Shown here: positions 26,264 through 34,376 of the stretch, in pieces
Numbering within the stretch: position 1 is the stretch's first letter
Layout of the letters: each line of letters starts with the position of its first letter
Assembly (NCBI GenBank): GCA_945865625.1
Contig: CAMBFD010000009.1
Coordinates: forward strand, 1 to 48,371
Direction of reading: 5' to 3'
DNA from: Chitinophaga pinensis
GTDB lineage: Bacteria; Bacteroidota; Bacteroidia; NS11-12g; UBA955
Length of the DNA stretch: 48,371 nucleotides
Position numbers and translations under genes: made by a program
Notes under the pieces: model-generated
Told to the model about the DNA's origin: nothing
The model's database searches: none
Seen by the model: the letters and a program-made list of their open reading frames with translations, nothing else

Positions 26264-27000
26264 TGAAATACCGCGAAATTTTATATTCAAATTACCATAC
26301 CACACAAAGTGGAAGAGCCAGTGGCGTTGACGCTGTTGCACTCTTTAATAGAGAAAGATGGAGGTTTTCCATTGAAATCTTACCGTTGGTTTCCAACTTT
26401 AAAAAAGATGCCAAAATTTATGATTTTGGTTGCGGTAGTGGAAGCCTTTTGTCGGTTTTGAAGGACGCTGGATTCAACAATTTACTTGGAATGGACCTCA
26501 GTGGAGAGCAAGTGAAATTGGCACATTCTATGGGCGTAGATTGCGTGAAAGAACAAGATGCTTTGGCTTTTTTAAAAGAATCATCGGAAACTTACGATTT
26601 AATATTTGGAATGGATATTATTGAGCATTTCACAAAAAATGAACTCGTAGAATTACTCACTTTAATTAAAACGAAATTAAATCCCGGTGGGAAAGCCATT
26701 TTTAGAACTCCAAATCTAGATGCACCCTTAACCACAGTTTTTGCAAACGGCGATTTTACGCATGAGAACTATATGAATGCTTCGTCGGCACAACAAGTGT
26801 GCATGGCATGTGGATTTGATTCGGTTCAAGTGAATGAAAGCAGCACCAGGGTTCAAAATCCTTTCAAGGAAATCATCCGTAAATTCTTTTGGGGGATGCT
26901 GAAGTTTCGATTAAAATTGACACTTTTTGCAACGGGAAGAAGCATTCAGAACGTATTGTTTACCCCAAACATGATCATTGTAGCAAACGCATTAAAATAA
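26263..27000 (+). CDS. Class I SAM-dependent methyltransferase
   Basis: A 245-residue methyltransferase with motif I YDFGCGSGSLL (53-63), the acidic end of strand 2 in LLGMDLSGEQ, and FGMDIIEHF as motif II. The C-terminal region has basic and hydrophobic segments that may touch the membrane. The pattern resembles O-methyltransferases of surface glycans or quinones. A GTG one codon earlier is possible; I choose the ATG at 26263 because it forms a TGATG junction with the thioesterase stop. The acceptor is unknown. Confidence 0.82.
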   Translation: MKYREILYSNYHTTQSGRASGVDAVALFNRERWRFSIEILPLVSNFKKDAKIYDFGCGSGSLLSVLKDAGFNNLLGMDLSGEQVKLAHSMGVDCVKEQDALAFLKESSETYDLIFGMDIIEHFTKNELVELLTLIKTKLNPGGKAIFRTPNLDAPLTTVFANGDFTHENYMNASSAQQVCMACGFDSVQVNESSTRVQNPFKEIIRKFFWGMLKFRLKLTLFATGRSIQNVLFTPNMIIVANALK

Positions 27001-27001
27001 G

Positions 27002-27760
27002 ATGAAAAAAATTGCAATTGTCACTGGTGGAACCAGTGGAATCGGAGAGGCTACGGCTAAGTTGTTGTTAGAGAATCACTTTAAAGTGATTGTGACAGGA
27101 CGTAGGGCGGAGCGTCTGTCTGAGTTTCAACAAAAATATGGGACAGACAATGTGCAAACACTTTGTTTTGATATTCAAAATGAAAATGAAGTTTTAAACG
27201 CATTGATTACTTTACCTGAAGAATGGAAAACCATTGATGTATTGGTGAACAATGCAGGTTTGGCATGGGGATTAGGAAAGTTTTTTGAAGGAAATTCAAA
27301 CCATTGGAATGCAATGATTGATACGAATGTGAAAGGACTTTTATATGTTTCTAAAGTGGTTGCGAATTGGATGAAGGACAGAAGATTGGGTCATATCGTG
27401 AATATTGGGTCAATTGCCGGAAAAGAAGTCTACATGAACGGAAACGTTTATTGTGCCACCAAACATGCTGTTGATGCTTTAACAAAGGCTATGAGGATAG
27501 AATTGGCGGAATACAATGTGAAAGTTACAGGGATTCATCCTGGAGCTGTTGAAACAGAATTCAGTGAAGTTCGTTTTGACGGGGACAAGGAGCGAGCGAA
27601 AGCGGTGTATCAGGGTTTCGAAAACTTAATTGCCGACGACATTGCAGATGCCGTGTTTTATTCAGTTTCTAGAAAACCACATGTAAACATTAACGATTTA
27701 GTCATTATGCCAACGGCACAGCCCGCGGCGGGAGTCATCTTTAAACGATTAAACGATTAG
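27002..27760 (+). CDS. Short-chain dehydrogenase/reductase (YdfG-like)
   Basis: A 252-residue classical SDR with TGGTSGIG at 8-15, the NADP-favouring GRR at 33-35, NNAG at 83-86, S137, Y150 and K154. IHPGAVETEFSEVRF resembles YdfG-type 3-hydroxy acid or serine/threonine dehydrogenases. The natural substrate is not certain. It starts two bases after the methyltransferase stop. Oddly, its last residues KRLND and the stop codon are encoded by the first copy of the intergenic repeat word that continues downstream. Confidence 0.87.
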   Translation: MKKIAIVTGGTSGIGEATAKLLLENHFKVIVTGRRAERLSEFQQKYGTDNVQTLCFDIQNENEVLNALITLPEEWKTIDVLVNNAGLAWGLGKFFEGNSNHWNAMIDTNVKGLLYVSKVVANWMKDRRLGHIVNIGSIAGKEVYMNGNVYCATKHAVDALTKAMRIELAEYNVKVTGIHPGAVETEFSEVRFDGDKERAKAVYQGFENLIADDIADAVFYSVSRKPHVNINDLVIMPTAQPAAGVIFKRLND

Positions 27761-27885
27761 AAGGATTAAACGATTAGAAGGTTATAGGATTATAAGATTA
27801 TAAGATTATAGGATTATAAGATAATGGGATTAGAAGTTTATAGGAGTTACCATAAGCCGATAAACTAATAAGCCAATAAACCATT
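27741..27885. repeat. AT-rich word-repeat array after the SDR gene
   Basis: Built from attaaacgattagaagg (two adjacent copies, the first containing the SDR stop) and a run of ggattataagattata-like 8-base words, followed by ccataagccgataaac and aataagccaataaacc. On the strand of the SDR gene it reads aaacgatta and ggattata, the same orientation that the neighbouring arrays show relative to the genes they abut. It fills the gap up to the SUI1 gene. No promoter box is obvious in it. Confidence 0.8.
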
Positions 27886-27889
27886 TAAA

Positions 27890-28216
27890 ATGAGCAATAA
27901 AAATAAAAACAAAGCGGGGATTGTTTATAGCACCAATCCGGATTTTCAGTACGAAACTGACAGCGAGGAGCAAGATACTTTGGAACCTTCTCAACAGAAA
28001 TTGTATGTCCGCCGTGAGGTTAGAAATGGCAAACCTTGTGTGGTGATTAAAGAGTTTGTGGGCAAATCAGATGATTTGAAGCAATTGGAAAAAAGCTTAA
28101 AAAATCATTGTGGCGTTGGCGGCACAAGCAAAGAGGGCGACATTATCATTCAAGGCGATTTTGCCGAGAAAGTAAAGGCTTTGTTAGTTTCCAAAGGGTA
28201 TAAAACCAAGGGATAA
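27890..28216 (+). CDS. SUI1/YciH-family translation factor
   Basis: A 108-residue bacterial homologue of eukaryotic eIF1 (YciH). A charged N-terminal tail precedes the SUI1 domain with VRREVRNGKPCVVIKEF, KQLEKSLKNHCGVGGTSKEG and IIIQGDFAEKVKALLVSKGY, the typical end. YciH influences start-codon fidelity in Escherichia coli; its role in Bacteroidota, which rarely use Shine-Dalgarno sites, is unsettled. It stands between two repeat arrays. Confidence 0.9.
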   Translation: MSNKNKNKAGIVYSTNPDFQYETDSEEQDTLEPSQQKLYVRREVRNGKPCVVIKEFVGKSDDLKQLEKSLKNHCGVGGTSKEGDIIIQGDFAEKVKALLVSKGYKTKG

Positions 28217-28270
28217 ACAATAAACGATTAAACGATTAGAGGGGTTAGAAGGATTATTAGAAATAAATGG
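28213..28270. repeat. AT-rich word-repeat array after the SUI1 gene
   Basis: Starts at the SUI1 stop codon and reads aaacaataaacgattaaacgattagaggggttagaagg, followed by a degenerate tail. The word aaacgattaaacgattag is shared exactly with the end of the SDR gene. It is in the same sense as the SUI1 transcript. Confidence 0.7.
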
Positions 28271-28360
28271 GTGGCTTATCCTCAAAACAATCAATAAAGG
28301 TTGGTTTGTAAAGTAGGTAACAACAAACAATATCTCCAATTAAATGTTAACTTTACCAAT

Positions 28361-29017
28361 ATGCAACAAAGTATGAGATTATTATTTGCAATTTTCGCAA
28401 TTTTGTTGACCAATTGTAGTCAAAGTCAATCCCAACAAAAAAAAGTTATGAATTCAACAGAAACAAATCATGTAAATCCAGCAAAATTAGATTCCATCGT
28501 TTTAGGTGGTGGTTGTTTTTGGTGTTTGGATGCAGTTTACCGCAGATTGCCAGGAGTAACCAATGTTGTAGCAGGTTATAGCAATGGTAAAATTGCAAAC
28601 GTAACGTATCGTGAAGTTTGTAGTGGTTTAACAGGTGCAGTTGAAGTGGTTAAAATCATGTACGATACCACTAAAACGAGCTTAGAAGATATTTTGGAAG
28701 TTTTCTGGAGAGTTCACAATCCTACAACGCTCAATCAGCAAGGAAATGATGTTGGCACCCAATACAGAAGCGGAATTTATTACACCAACGACGAGCACAA
28801 GCGCATTGCATTGGCCAGTGTTCAAGCTGTCAAAGATTCCAAACTTTGGGAAGGTAATATTACTACCGAAATTTTACCCTTGGATAAATATTCTAACGCT
28901 GAAGACTACCACCAAAACTACTTTGAAAACAATCCTAATGAACCATATTGCATTTATGTGGTGGGCGAGAAGGTGAAGAAGTACGAAGAGTTTATCGAAA
29001 AAAGGTTAAAGGATTAG
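28361..29017 (+). CDS. msrA: Peptide methionine (S)-S-oxide reductase, lipoprotein form
   Basis: MsrA reduces methionine-S-sulfoxide in proteins. The active site is GGCFWC (C52 catalytic), followed by GYSNG, TQYRSGIYY and EDYHQNYF, all family hallmarks. The frame opens at a TTG at 28301; the ATG at 28361 gives a lipoprotein signal, MRLLFAIFAILLTNC, with C19 lipidated, so the enzyme is predicted to act in the periplasm. A TAACTTTA near-match to the -7 box lies five bases before this ATG. The last residues KRLKD and the stop codon are again part of the repeat word. Confidence 0.92.
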   Translation: MQQSMRLLFAIFAILLTNCSQSQSQQKKVMNSTETNHVNPAKLDSIVLGGGCFWCLDAVYRRLPGVTNVVAGYSNGKIANVTYREVCSGLTGAVEVVKIMYDTTKTSLEDILEVFWRVHNPTTLNQQGNDVGTQYRSGIYYTNDEHKRIALASVQAVKDSKLWEGNITTEILPLDKYSNAEDYHQNYFENNPNEPYCIYVVGEKVKKYEEFIEKRLKD

Positions 29018-29116
29018 AGGGAAGTTTATAAAGGTTTTTGAAAACTAAGCCTATAAAAACGCATAAGCCCATAATCCTATAATCCTATAATCCCATAATC
29101 TTATAACCCTTTAACC
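29006..29116. repeat. Two-sided AT-rich word-repeat array between msrA and PAP2
   Basis: The left part reads ggttaaaggattagaggg and gtttataaagg in msrA sense. The right part reads cataatcctataatcctata on the plus strand, which is ggattataggattat in the sense of the PAP2 gene ending at 29117. The two halves are thus inverted, each in the orientation of its flanking gene. The msrA stop lies within the left part. Confidence 0.78.
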
Positions 29117-29869
29117 CTAATTGTGCAACTGGGCGTTCAAAATGGATACCCCGGCGCCGAAAAGAATTCCGGTGAGTACATCGGAAGGGTAGTGTTTGCC
29201 AGCTAAAATGCGTAAGGTGGCCGTGGTGATGGCTAAAACGCCTGCTCCAGTAGCCGTATATTTCAATGCAGTGCTGCTATTGTTTCTCAAAGCGTACATG
29301 ACGGCAGTGGTTGCAGCTGATGCTGTCAACGCACTATGACCGCTGAAAAAGGAATAATTGTCGTCTTTGTTGCCGTTAAATTGATATCCAGCAGCGTTTG
29401 TATACGGCCGACTTCTTTGCACCAGTATTTTCACCAATTGTACCGAATTTCCAGTGAGCCATAAATTTTGTGTGAGTTGGTTGAAATATCCCCAACGATC
29501 ATTTTTAGGCATGAACAATGTCATTCCGGCACTCAACATCATTGTAGCGCCTGCGGTTATATCTGAAGTGTGGGCATAATTTAAATTTAATTGGTTCAAA
29601 GCCAATTTGTCGATTGGGTTGATTTCCCAATGATGTGGCACCGCGTTGAGTTTTTGGGTTAAATACAAATCTGTAGCACTAAACACCAACATCCCTCCAT
29701 AAAAAACTTTGTCGTAAGTCGGTTTGTAGCCGTTATTTTGGGCATGTACCACATTTTTGCCCGAAAAAATAATGCACAAAATAACTAGTGTCAATTTTAC
29801 ACTTTTAAATTGTGATGAATTAAATAAGTGTTTGAATTGTATTGTTTTAAGCAATTTTAGGGGCCTCAT
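29117..29869 (-). CDS. PAP2-family phosphatase, exported or membrane-bound
   Basis: A 250-residue phosphatase with KILVQRSRP (motif 1, K-x6-RP), SFFSGHSALTAS (motif 2) and RILAGKHYPSDVL (motif 3). It differs from the PAP2 at 16093-16713 in having a longer N-terminus (hydrophobic stretch near residues 26-40, then VVHAQ), so it may be periplasmic rather than polytopic. Lipid-phosphate or diphosphate substrates are likely. It is a single gene with its own -7 box and converges on msrA. Confidence 0.85.
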   Translation of the reverse strand: MRPLKLLKTIQFKHLFNSSQFKSVKLTLVILCIIFSGKNVVHAQNNGYKPTYDKVFYGGMLVFSATDLYLTQKLNAVPHHWEINPIDKLALNQLNLNYAHTSDITAGATMMLSAGMTLFMPKNDRWGYFNQLTQNLWLTGNSVQLVKILVQRSRPYTNAAGYQFNGNKDDNYSFFSGHSALTASAATTAVMYALRNNSSTALKYTATGAGVLAITTATLRILAGKHYPSDVLTGILFGAGVSILNAQLHN

Positions 29870-29876
29870 AAAGCTT

Positions 29877-29884
29877 CAAATATA
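29877..29884 (-). promoter_or_regulatory. -7 box of the second PAP2 gene
   Basis: Minus strand TATATTTG, an exact match, seven bases before the ATG at 29869. It has the same sequence and nearly the same spacing as the box of the first PAP2 gene at 16722-16729. Confidence 0.45.
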
Positions 29885-29956
29885 GGAAAGTTTGGTGTGC
29901 GTAAATAGGCGCAAATGAAATTTGAAAAAAAATAACCAATGCAATTAACGTTTCGG

Positions 29957-29964
29957 TAACTTTG
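29957..29964 (+). promoter_or_regulatory. -7 box of pckA
   Basis: Exact TAACTTTG, giving a leader of about 24 bases that ends in an A-rich stretch (aaaaaataaagt) before the ATG. This is one of the few genes here with a real leader. Confidence 0.5.
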
Positions 29965-29992
29965 CATCGTCAAATTTACGAAAAAATAAAGT

Positions 29993-31582
29993 ATGAGTAA
30001 CGAAGCGTTGATTGCTGAAATTAAAGCACATGCAAAGCAAGTTTTTGAAAACTTAACCACCGATGAGCTCATTGAAAAAGCTCTCGAAAGAAACGAAGGT
30101 TTAATTACCGATAAAGGGGCATTGGCTGCTGATACTGGTGAATTCACTGGAAGAAGTCCCAAAGATAAATTCTTAGTAAAGGATGAAATAACAGCCGACA
30201 CTGCTTGGTGGGGTGCTGTAAATCAGCCTTTTGAAGCTGAGAAGTTCGATGCTTTATTGAACAAAGTGGTGAAACACCTTGGAGATAGAGAGATTTTTGT
30301 TCGCCACGCTTATGCTTGTGCTGATCCCAAATATCGTTTGAACATTCAAGTGGTAACTGAAAGTGCGTATCAAAATTTGTTCGCTAAGAACTTGTTTTTA
30401 CGTCCTACAGCAACTGAAATTGCTACTCAACCTACAGAATGGTTAATTCTTGCGGCTCCTTCTTTCATGGCTGTGCCAGCTGAAGATGGAACCCGTCAAC
30501 ACAACTTTACCATTGTGAGCTTCTCTAGAAAAATCATTTTGATTGGTGGGAGTGGTTACACTGGTGAAATCAAAAAAGGAATTTTTGGTGTGTTGAATTA
30601 CATCCTTCCTCAAGAAAAAGGGGTGTTGAGCATGCATTGTTCTGCAAACATTGGAGAAAAAGGCGATACTGCTGTTTTCTTTGGTTTGAGTGGTACAGGT
30701 AAAACAACCTTAAGTGCAGATCCCAATCGTAAATTGATTGGTGACGATGAACATGGTTGGTCTGATACAACTGTATTTAACTTTGAAGGTGGGTGTTATG
30801 CTAAATGCGTAAATTTATCCGAAGAAAAAGAACCTCAAATTTGGAATGCCATCAAACGTGGTGCCTTGGTTGAAAATGTTCGTTTTGTTGAAGGAACCAA
30901 CACTCCAGATTACGATAATATTTCAGTGACTGAGAACACCCGTGTTGCTTACCCAATTGAATATATTGATAATATTGCAGTGCCATCAATTGGCGATGCT
31001 CCTAAGAATATTTTCTTCTTAACAGCAGATGCTTTTGGGGTATTGCCTCCAATTTCTAAATTAACTCCAGGTCAAGCAATGTATCAATTCATTAGTGGCT
31101 ACACTGCTAAAGTTGCTGGTACTGAAGCTGGTGTTACTGAACCGCAGGCTACTTTCTCTGCTTGTTTTGGTCAGGTTTTCTTGCCTTTACATCCTGCGAA
31201 ATATGCAAAAATGTTGGGTGAAAAATTATCAGCAAATCCAGATGTTAACGTTTGGTTAATCAATACTGGTTGGACAGGTGGTCCTTACGGTGTTGGTAGC
31301 CGCATGAAATTGTCTTATACAAGAGCTATGATTACAGCTGCTTTGGAGGGACAATTGAATGGAACGTTCACCAATCACCCAGTGTTTGGAATGGCGATGC
31401 CAGATTCTTGCCCGAATGTGCCTGCTGTGTTATTGCACCCACGTAACACTTGGGCTAGTGGAGAAGAATATGATGCACAATGTGCTAAACTTGCAAAATT
31501 GTTCAATGATAATTTTCAGAAGTTTGCAGACGGTTCATCTGATGAAATCAAAGCCGCAGCACCTAAAATGGCGACTGCTTAA
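29993..31582 (+). CDS. pckA: Phosphoenolpyruvate carboxykinase (ATP)
   Basis: A 529-residue ATP-dependent PEP carboxykinase converting oxaloacetate to PEP, for gluconeogenesis. The kinase-1a P-loop GLSGTGKTT is near residue 230. DTGEFTGRSPKDKF lies near residue 47, kinase-2 and metal-site residues are in LIGDDEHGW, and NTGWTGGPYGVGSRMKL is near residue 425. The length is standard for ATP-type enzymes. It stands alone between its own promoter and a strong terminator. Confidence 0.97.
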   Translation: MSNEALIAEIKAHAKQVFENLTTDELIEKALERNEGLITDKGALAADTGEFTGRSPKDKFLVKDEITADTAWWGAVNQPFEAEKFDALLNKVVKHLGDREIFVRHAYACADPKYRLNIQVVTESAYQNLFAKNLFLRPTATEIATQPTEWLILAAPSFMAVPAEDGTRQHNFTIVSFSRKIILIGGSGYTGEIKKGIFGVLNYILPQEKGVLSMHCSANIGEKGDTAVFFGLSGTGKTTLSADPNRKLIGDDEHGWSDTTVFNFEGGCYAKCVNLSEEKEPQIWNAIKRGALVENVRFVEGTNTPDYDNISVTENTRVAYPIEYIDNIAVPSIGDAPKNIFFLTADAFGVLPPISKLTPGQAMYQFISGYTAKVAGTEAGVTEPQATFSACFGQVFLPLHPAKYAKMLGEKLSANPDVNVWLINTGWTGGPYGVGSRMKLSYTRAMITAALEGQLNGTFTNHPVFGMAMPDSCPNVPAVLLHPRNTWASGEEYDAQCAKLAKLFNDNFQKFADGSSDEIKAAAPKMATA

Positions 31583-31613
31583 ATTCGAAACAACAATAAC
31601 AAAAATAAAAATT

Positions 31614-31637
31614 GGACGCCCTCGGGCGTCCTTTTTG
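31614..31637 (+). terminator. Rho-independent terminator of pckA
   Basis: A 7-8 bp GC-rich stem (GGACGCC/GGCGTCC with a CTCG loop) is followed by five Ts. It lies 31 bases after the pckA stop and is the clearest factor-independent terminator in the window. Confidence 0.9.
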
Positions 31638-31675
31638 TTTATAAAACTCATAAACCTTTATAAACCTTTTTTATT
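31638..31675. repeat. Short AT-rich word repeat before alaS
   Basis: Reads ataaaactcataaacctttataaacc, the same words as cttataaacctcataaac in the 17223-17421 array. Unlike the other arrays it follows a terminator, not a stop codon, and it has the opposite polarity to the preceding gene. It abuts the alaS promoter box. Confidence 0.55.
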
Positions 31676-31683
31676 TATCTTTG
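31676..31683 (+). promoter_or_regulatory. -7 box of alaS
   Basis: Exact TATCTTTG, ten bases before the ATG at 31694, giving a very short leader. No clear -33 TTG. Confidence 0.5.
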
Positions 31684-31693
31684 CACCTGTATT

Positions 31694-34321
31694 ATGTCTC
31701 TTACATCTCAAGAAATTAAAGCGAAATTTTTAGCTTTCTTTGAAAGCAAAAATCACAGAATTGTGCCATCAGCTCCAATTGTAGTTAAAGGTGATCCTAC
31801 CTTGATGTTTACAAATGCTGGAATGAATCAGTTCAAAGATTATTTTTTGGGAAATGCAGTGGCCACCCATAAACGCGTTGCCAACAGTCAGAAATGTTTG
31901 CGCGTGAGTGGAAAACACAACGATTTAGATGAAGTAGGGCACGACCATTACCATCATACCATGTTTGAAATGATCGGTAACTGGAGCTTTGGTGATTATT
32001 TCAAAGCAGATGCAATTGCATGGGCTTGGGAATTGTTAACTGAGGTCTATGGTTTACCGAAAGATCGTTTGTATGTCACAGTTTTTGAAGGTGATGAAGC
32101 CGCAAATATCCATTTCGACCAAGAGGCATTCGATATTTGGTCGGCTAGAATAGATGCTTCTAAAATAATTAACGGGAATAAAAAAGATAATTTTTGGGAA
32201 ATGGGCGATACAGGTCCTTGCGGACCTTGTACCGAAATCCATTTCGATATGCGTTCTGATGAAGATCGTGCGAAAGTAGATGGTGCAACATTAGTGAATA
32301 AAGACCATCCAGAGGTCATAGAAATTTGGAACAATGTGTTCATGGAATTCAATCGCATGGCCGATGGTTCATTGGTGAAGTTGCCCGCTCAACACGTTGA
32401 TACCGGAATGGGCTTTGAGCGCTTGGTGAGGGTGATACAAGGTAAATCGTCTAATTACGATACAGATATTTTTCAGTTTATCATACAAAAAACCGCTAGC
32501 CTTTGTGGTAAAATATATGGCGACAACGAAGCTCAAGACATAGCATTCAGAGTGATTGCCGATCATATTAGAGCAGTGGGTTTGTGTATTGCCGACGGAC
32601 AATTGCCAGCAAATAATGGCGCTGGTTATGTAGTTCGTAGAATTTTAAGAAGAGCCGTAAGATATGGTTATAGCTATTTAGGATTTACGGAGCCATTCAT
32701 GCATGAATTGTTGGAAGATTTGGCTGCATATTTTGCGAATTCTTTCTCTGAGTTGCAAAGCCAATTGGCTTTCATACAAAGAGTTGTAAGAGAAGAGGAG
32801 CTGTCGTTCTTTAGAACCTTGAGCACTGGAATGCAAAAAATCAATGCTTATTTTGCCGAAAATCCATCAAAAGGAATTTCAGGTGAAATGGCGTTTGAAT
32901 TGTATGATACTTATGGGTTTCCTATCGATTTAACGGAGGTCATTTCCCGTGAGAAGAATGTTTCGATTGATATTGAAGGATTTGAAAAGGCCTTAAATGA
33001 GCAAAAACAGAGAAGTAAAGCCGATGCTCAAAAAGAAACTGGTGATTGGAATTTTGCACATGAATCTCTTGAGGAGAGCTTCCTTGGATATGATAAATCA
33101 GAATGCAATTCGTTGATTGCGAGACATCGTTCTGTAACAGTTAAAGGTAAAAACCTAACACACATTGTATTGGCTGATTGTCCTTTCTATGCAGAAAGTG
33201 GTGGACAAGTTGGCGATACGGGAATTTTGGTTGGTGAAGATGGAGAAACCATTCAAATTATTGATACCTCAAAAGAAAATAAATTGCATATTTTAGTTTC
33301 TTCCCAAGAAATTAAAAATGCGAAACAGTTGTTTAAGGCTACAGTAAATGAAAAGCGCAGATTGAAAATATCGGCAAATCACAGCGCTACACATTTAATG
33401 CACAGTGCGTTGCAAAGGGTTTTAGGGACTCATGTTGCGCAAAAAGGAAGTTTGGTGAATGATGAAACTTTACGTTTCGACTTTTCACATTTCGGCAAGA
33501 TGACAGAAGAGGAGATTGCTTCTGTTGAGCAAATGGTGAATGCCAAAATTCAAGAGGGCATTGCATTGATTGAGCACAGAAACATTCCGATTCAAAATGC
33601 CATCGATATGGGCGCTACGGCCTTGTTTGGTGAGAAATATGGAGATTTTGTGAGGGTCATTGAGTTCGATCGTGAGTATTCTATGGAACTTTGCGGTGGA
33701 ACCCATGTTGCAAACACCTCTCAAATTGGATTCTTTAAATTGATTTCTGAGGGAAGTGTGAGTGCTGGGGTGAGAAGAATTGAGGCAATTACAAATGAAA
33801 GGGCGTTGTTGTATATTGGTGAGAAATTGACGTTGTTGAATCAAATCTCTGAGAATTTGAATAACCCTAAAGATATCTTAACCGCAATTCAAAAACTTTA
33901 TGCAGACAATGATGTCTTAGCTAAGAAATTAGAAGCATTTGAAAATGAGAAGATAAACCAAGTAAAATCTCAATTAATACAGAGTGTAAATAAAATTGGT
34001 GACATTCATTTTATCAGTGCGAATTTAAATTTGCCAAGTGCCGATGCTGCAAAACAATTGTGTTTCCAACTGAAGCAAGAATTTGCGAATTTAGTTTGTG
34101 TGTTGGGATATGTGGCAGATGAAAAGCCAGGATTGGCAATTTACATTGAAGAGAATTTAGTGGCTGAAAAAGGCTTAGATGCTTCAAGCATGGTGAGAGA
34201 ATGCGGTAAGTTCATTCAAGGTGGTGGCGGAGGACAAAAGTTCTTTGCAACAGCCGGAGGAAAAGACGCTTCAGGATTGGATCAAGCCATCGCAAAAGCA
34301 AAAGAAATATTGGGATTCTAA
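31694..34321 (+). CDS. alaS: Alanyl-tRNA synthetase
   Basis: An 875-residue class II synthetase that charges tRNA-Ala. The catalytic domain has the expected MFTNAGMNQFKDYFLG near residue 35 and NVFMEFNR. The editing domain carries the zinc ligands HSATH (about 561) and CGGTH (about 667). The C-terminal C-Ala domain ends with a GGGGGQKFFATAGG glycine-rich segment. Complete and of normal length. It is followed by a bidirectional terminator. Confidence 0.98.
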   Translation: MSLTSQEIKAKFLAFFESKNHRIVPSAPIVVKGDPTLMFTNAGMNQFKDYFLGNAVATHKRVANSQKCLRVSGKHNDLDEVGHDHYHHTMFEMIGNWSFGDYFKADAIAWAWELLTEVYGLPKDRLYVTVFEGDEAANIHFDQEAFDIWSARIDASKIINGNKKDNFWEMGDTGPCGPCTEIHFDMRSDEDRAKVDGATLVNKDHPEVIEIWNNVFMEFNRMADGSLVKLPAQHVDTGMGFERLVRVIQGKSSNYDTDIFQFIIQKTASLCGKIYGDNEAQDIAFRVIADHIRAVGLCIADGQLPANNGAGYVVRRILRRAVRYGYSYLGFTEPFMHELLEDLAAYFANSFSELQSQLAFIQRVVREEELSFFRTLSTGMQKINAYFAENPSKGISGEMAFELYDTYGFPIDLTEVISREKNVSIDIEGFEKALNEQKQRSKADAQKETGDWNFAHESLEESFLGYDKSECNSLIARHRSVTVKGKNLTHIVLADCPFYAESGGQVGDTGILVGEDGETIQIIDTSKENKLHILVSSQEIKNAKQLFKATVNEKRRLKISANHSATHLMHSALQRVLGTHVAQKGSLVNDETLRFDFSHFGKMTEEEIASVEQMVNAKIQEGIALIEHRNIPIQNAIDMGATALFGEKYGDFVRVIEFDREYSMELCGGTHVANTSQIGFFKLISEGSVSAGVRRIEAITNERALLYIGEKLTLLNQISENLNNPKDILTAIQKLYADNDVLAKKLEAFENEKINQVKSQLIQSVNKIGDIHFISANLNLPSADAAKQLCFQLKQEFANLVCVLGYVADEKPGLAIYIEENLVAEKGLDASSMVRECGKFIQGGGGGQKFFATAGGKDASGLDQAIAKAKEILGF

Positions 34322-34346
34322 CAGGAAATGTCCCTCAAAATAAAAA

Positions 34347-34376
34347 GGTGATTACTCAATTGTAATCACCTTTTTT
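34347..34376. terminator. Bidirectional terminator shared by alaS and rsmG
   Basis: A 9 bp perfect stem GGTGATTAC/GTAATCACC with a six-base loop, flanked by A5 on the left and T6 on the right, so it can act on both strands. The rsmG stop codon (34352-34354) and its last codons (VITIE) lie within the stem and loop. Confidence 0.85.

Noticed and set aside
28301-28360. TTG start at 28301 for msrA
   Set aside because: It would put twenty polar residues before the lipoprotein signal; the ATG at 28361 is adjacent to a promoter-like box.
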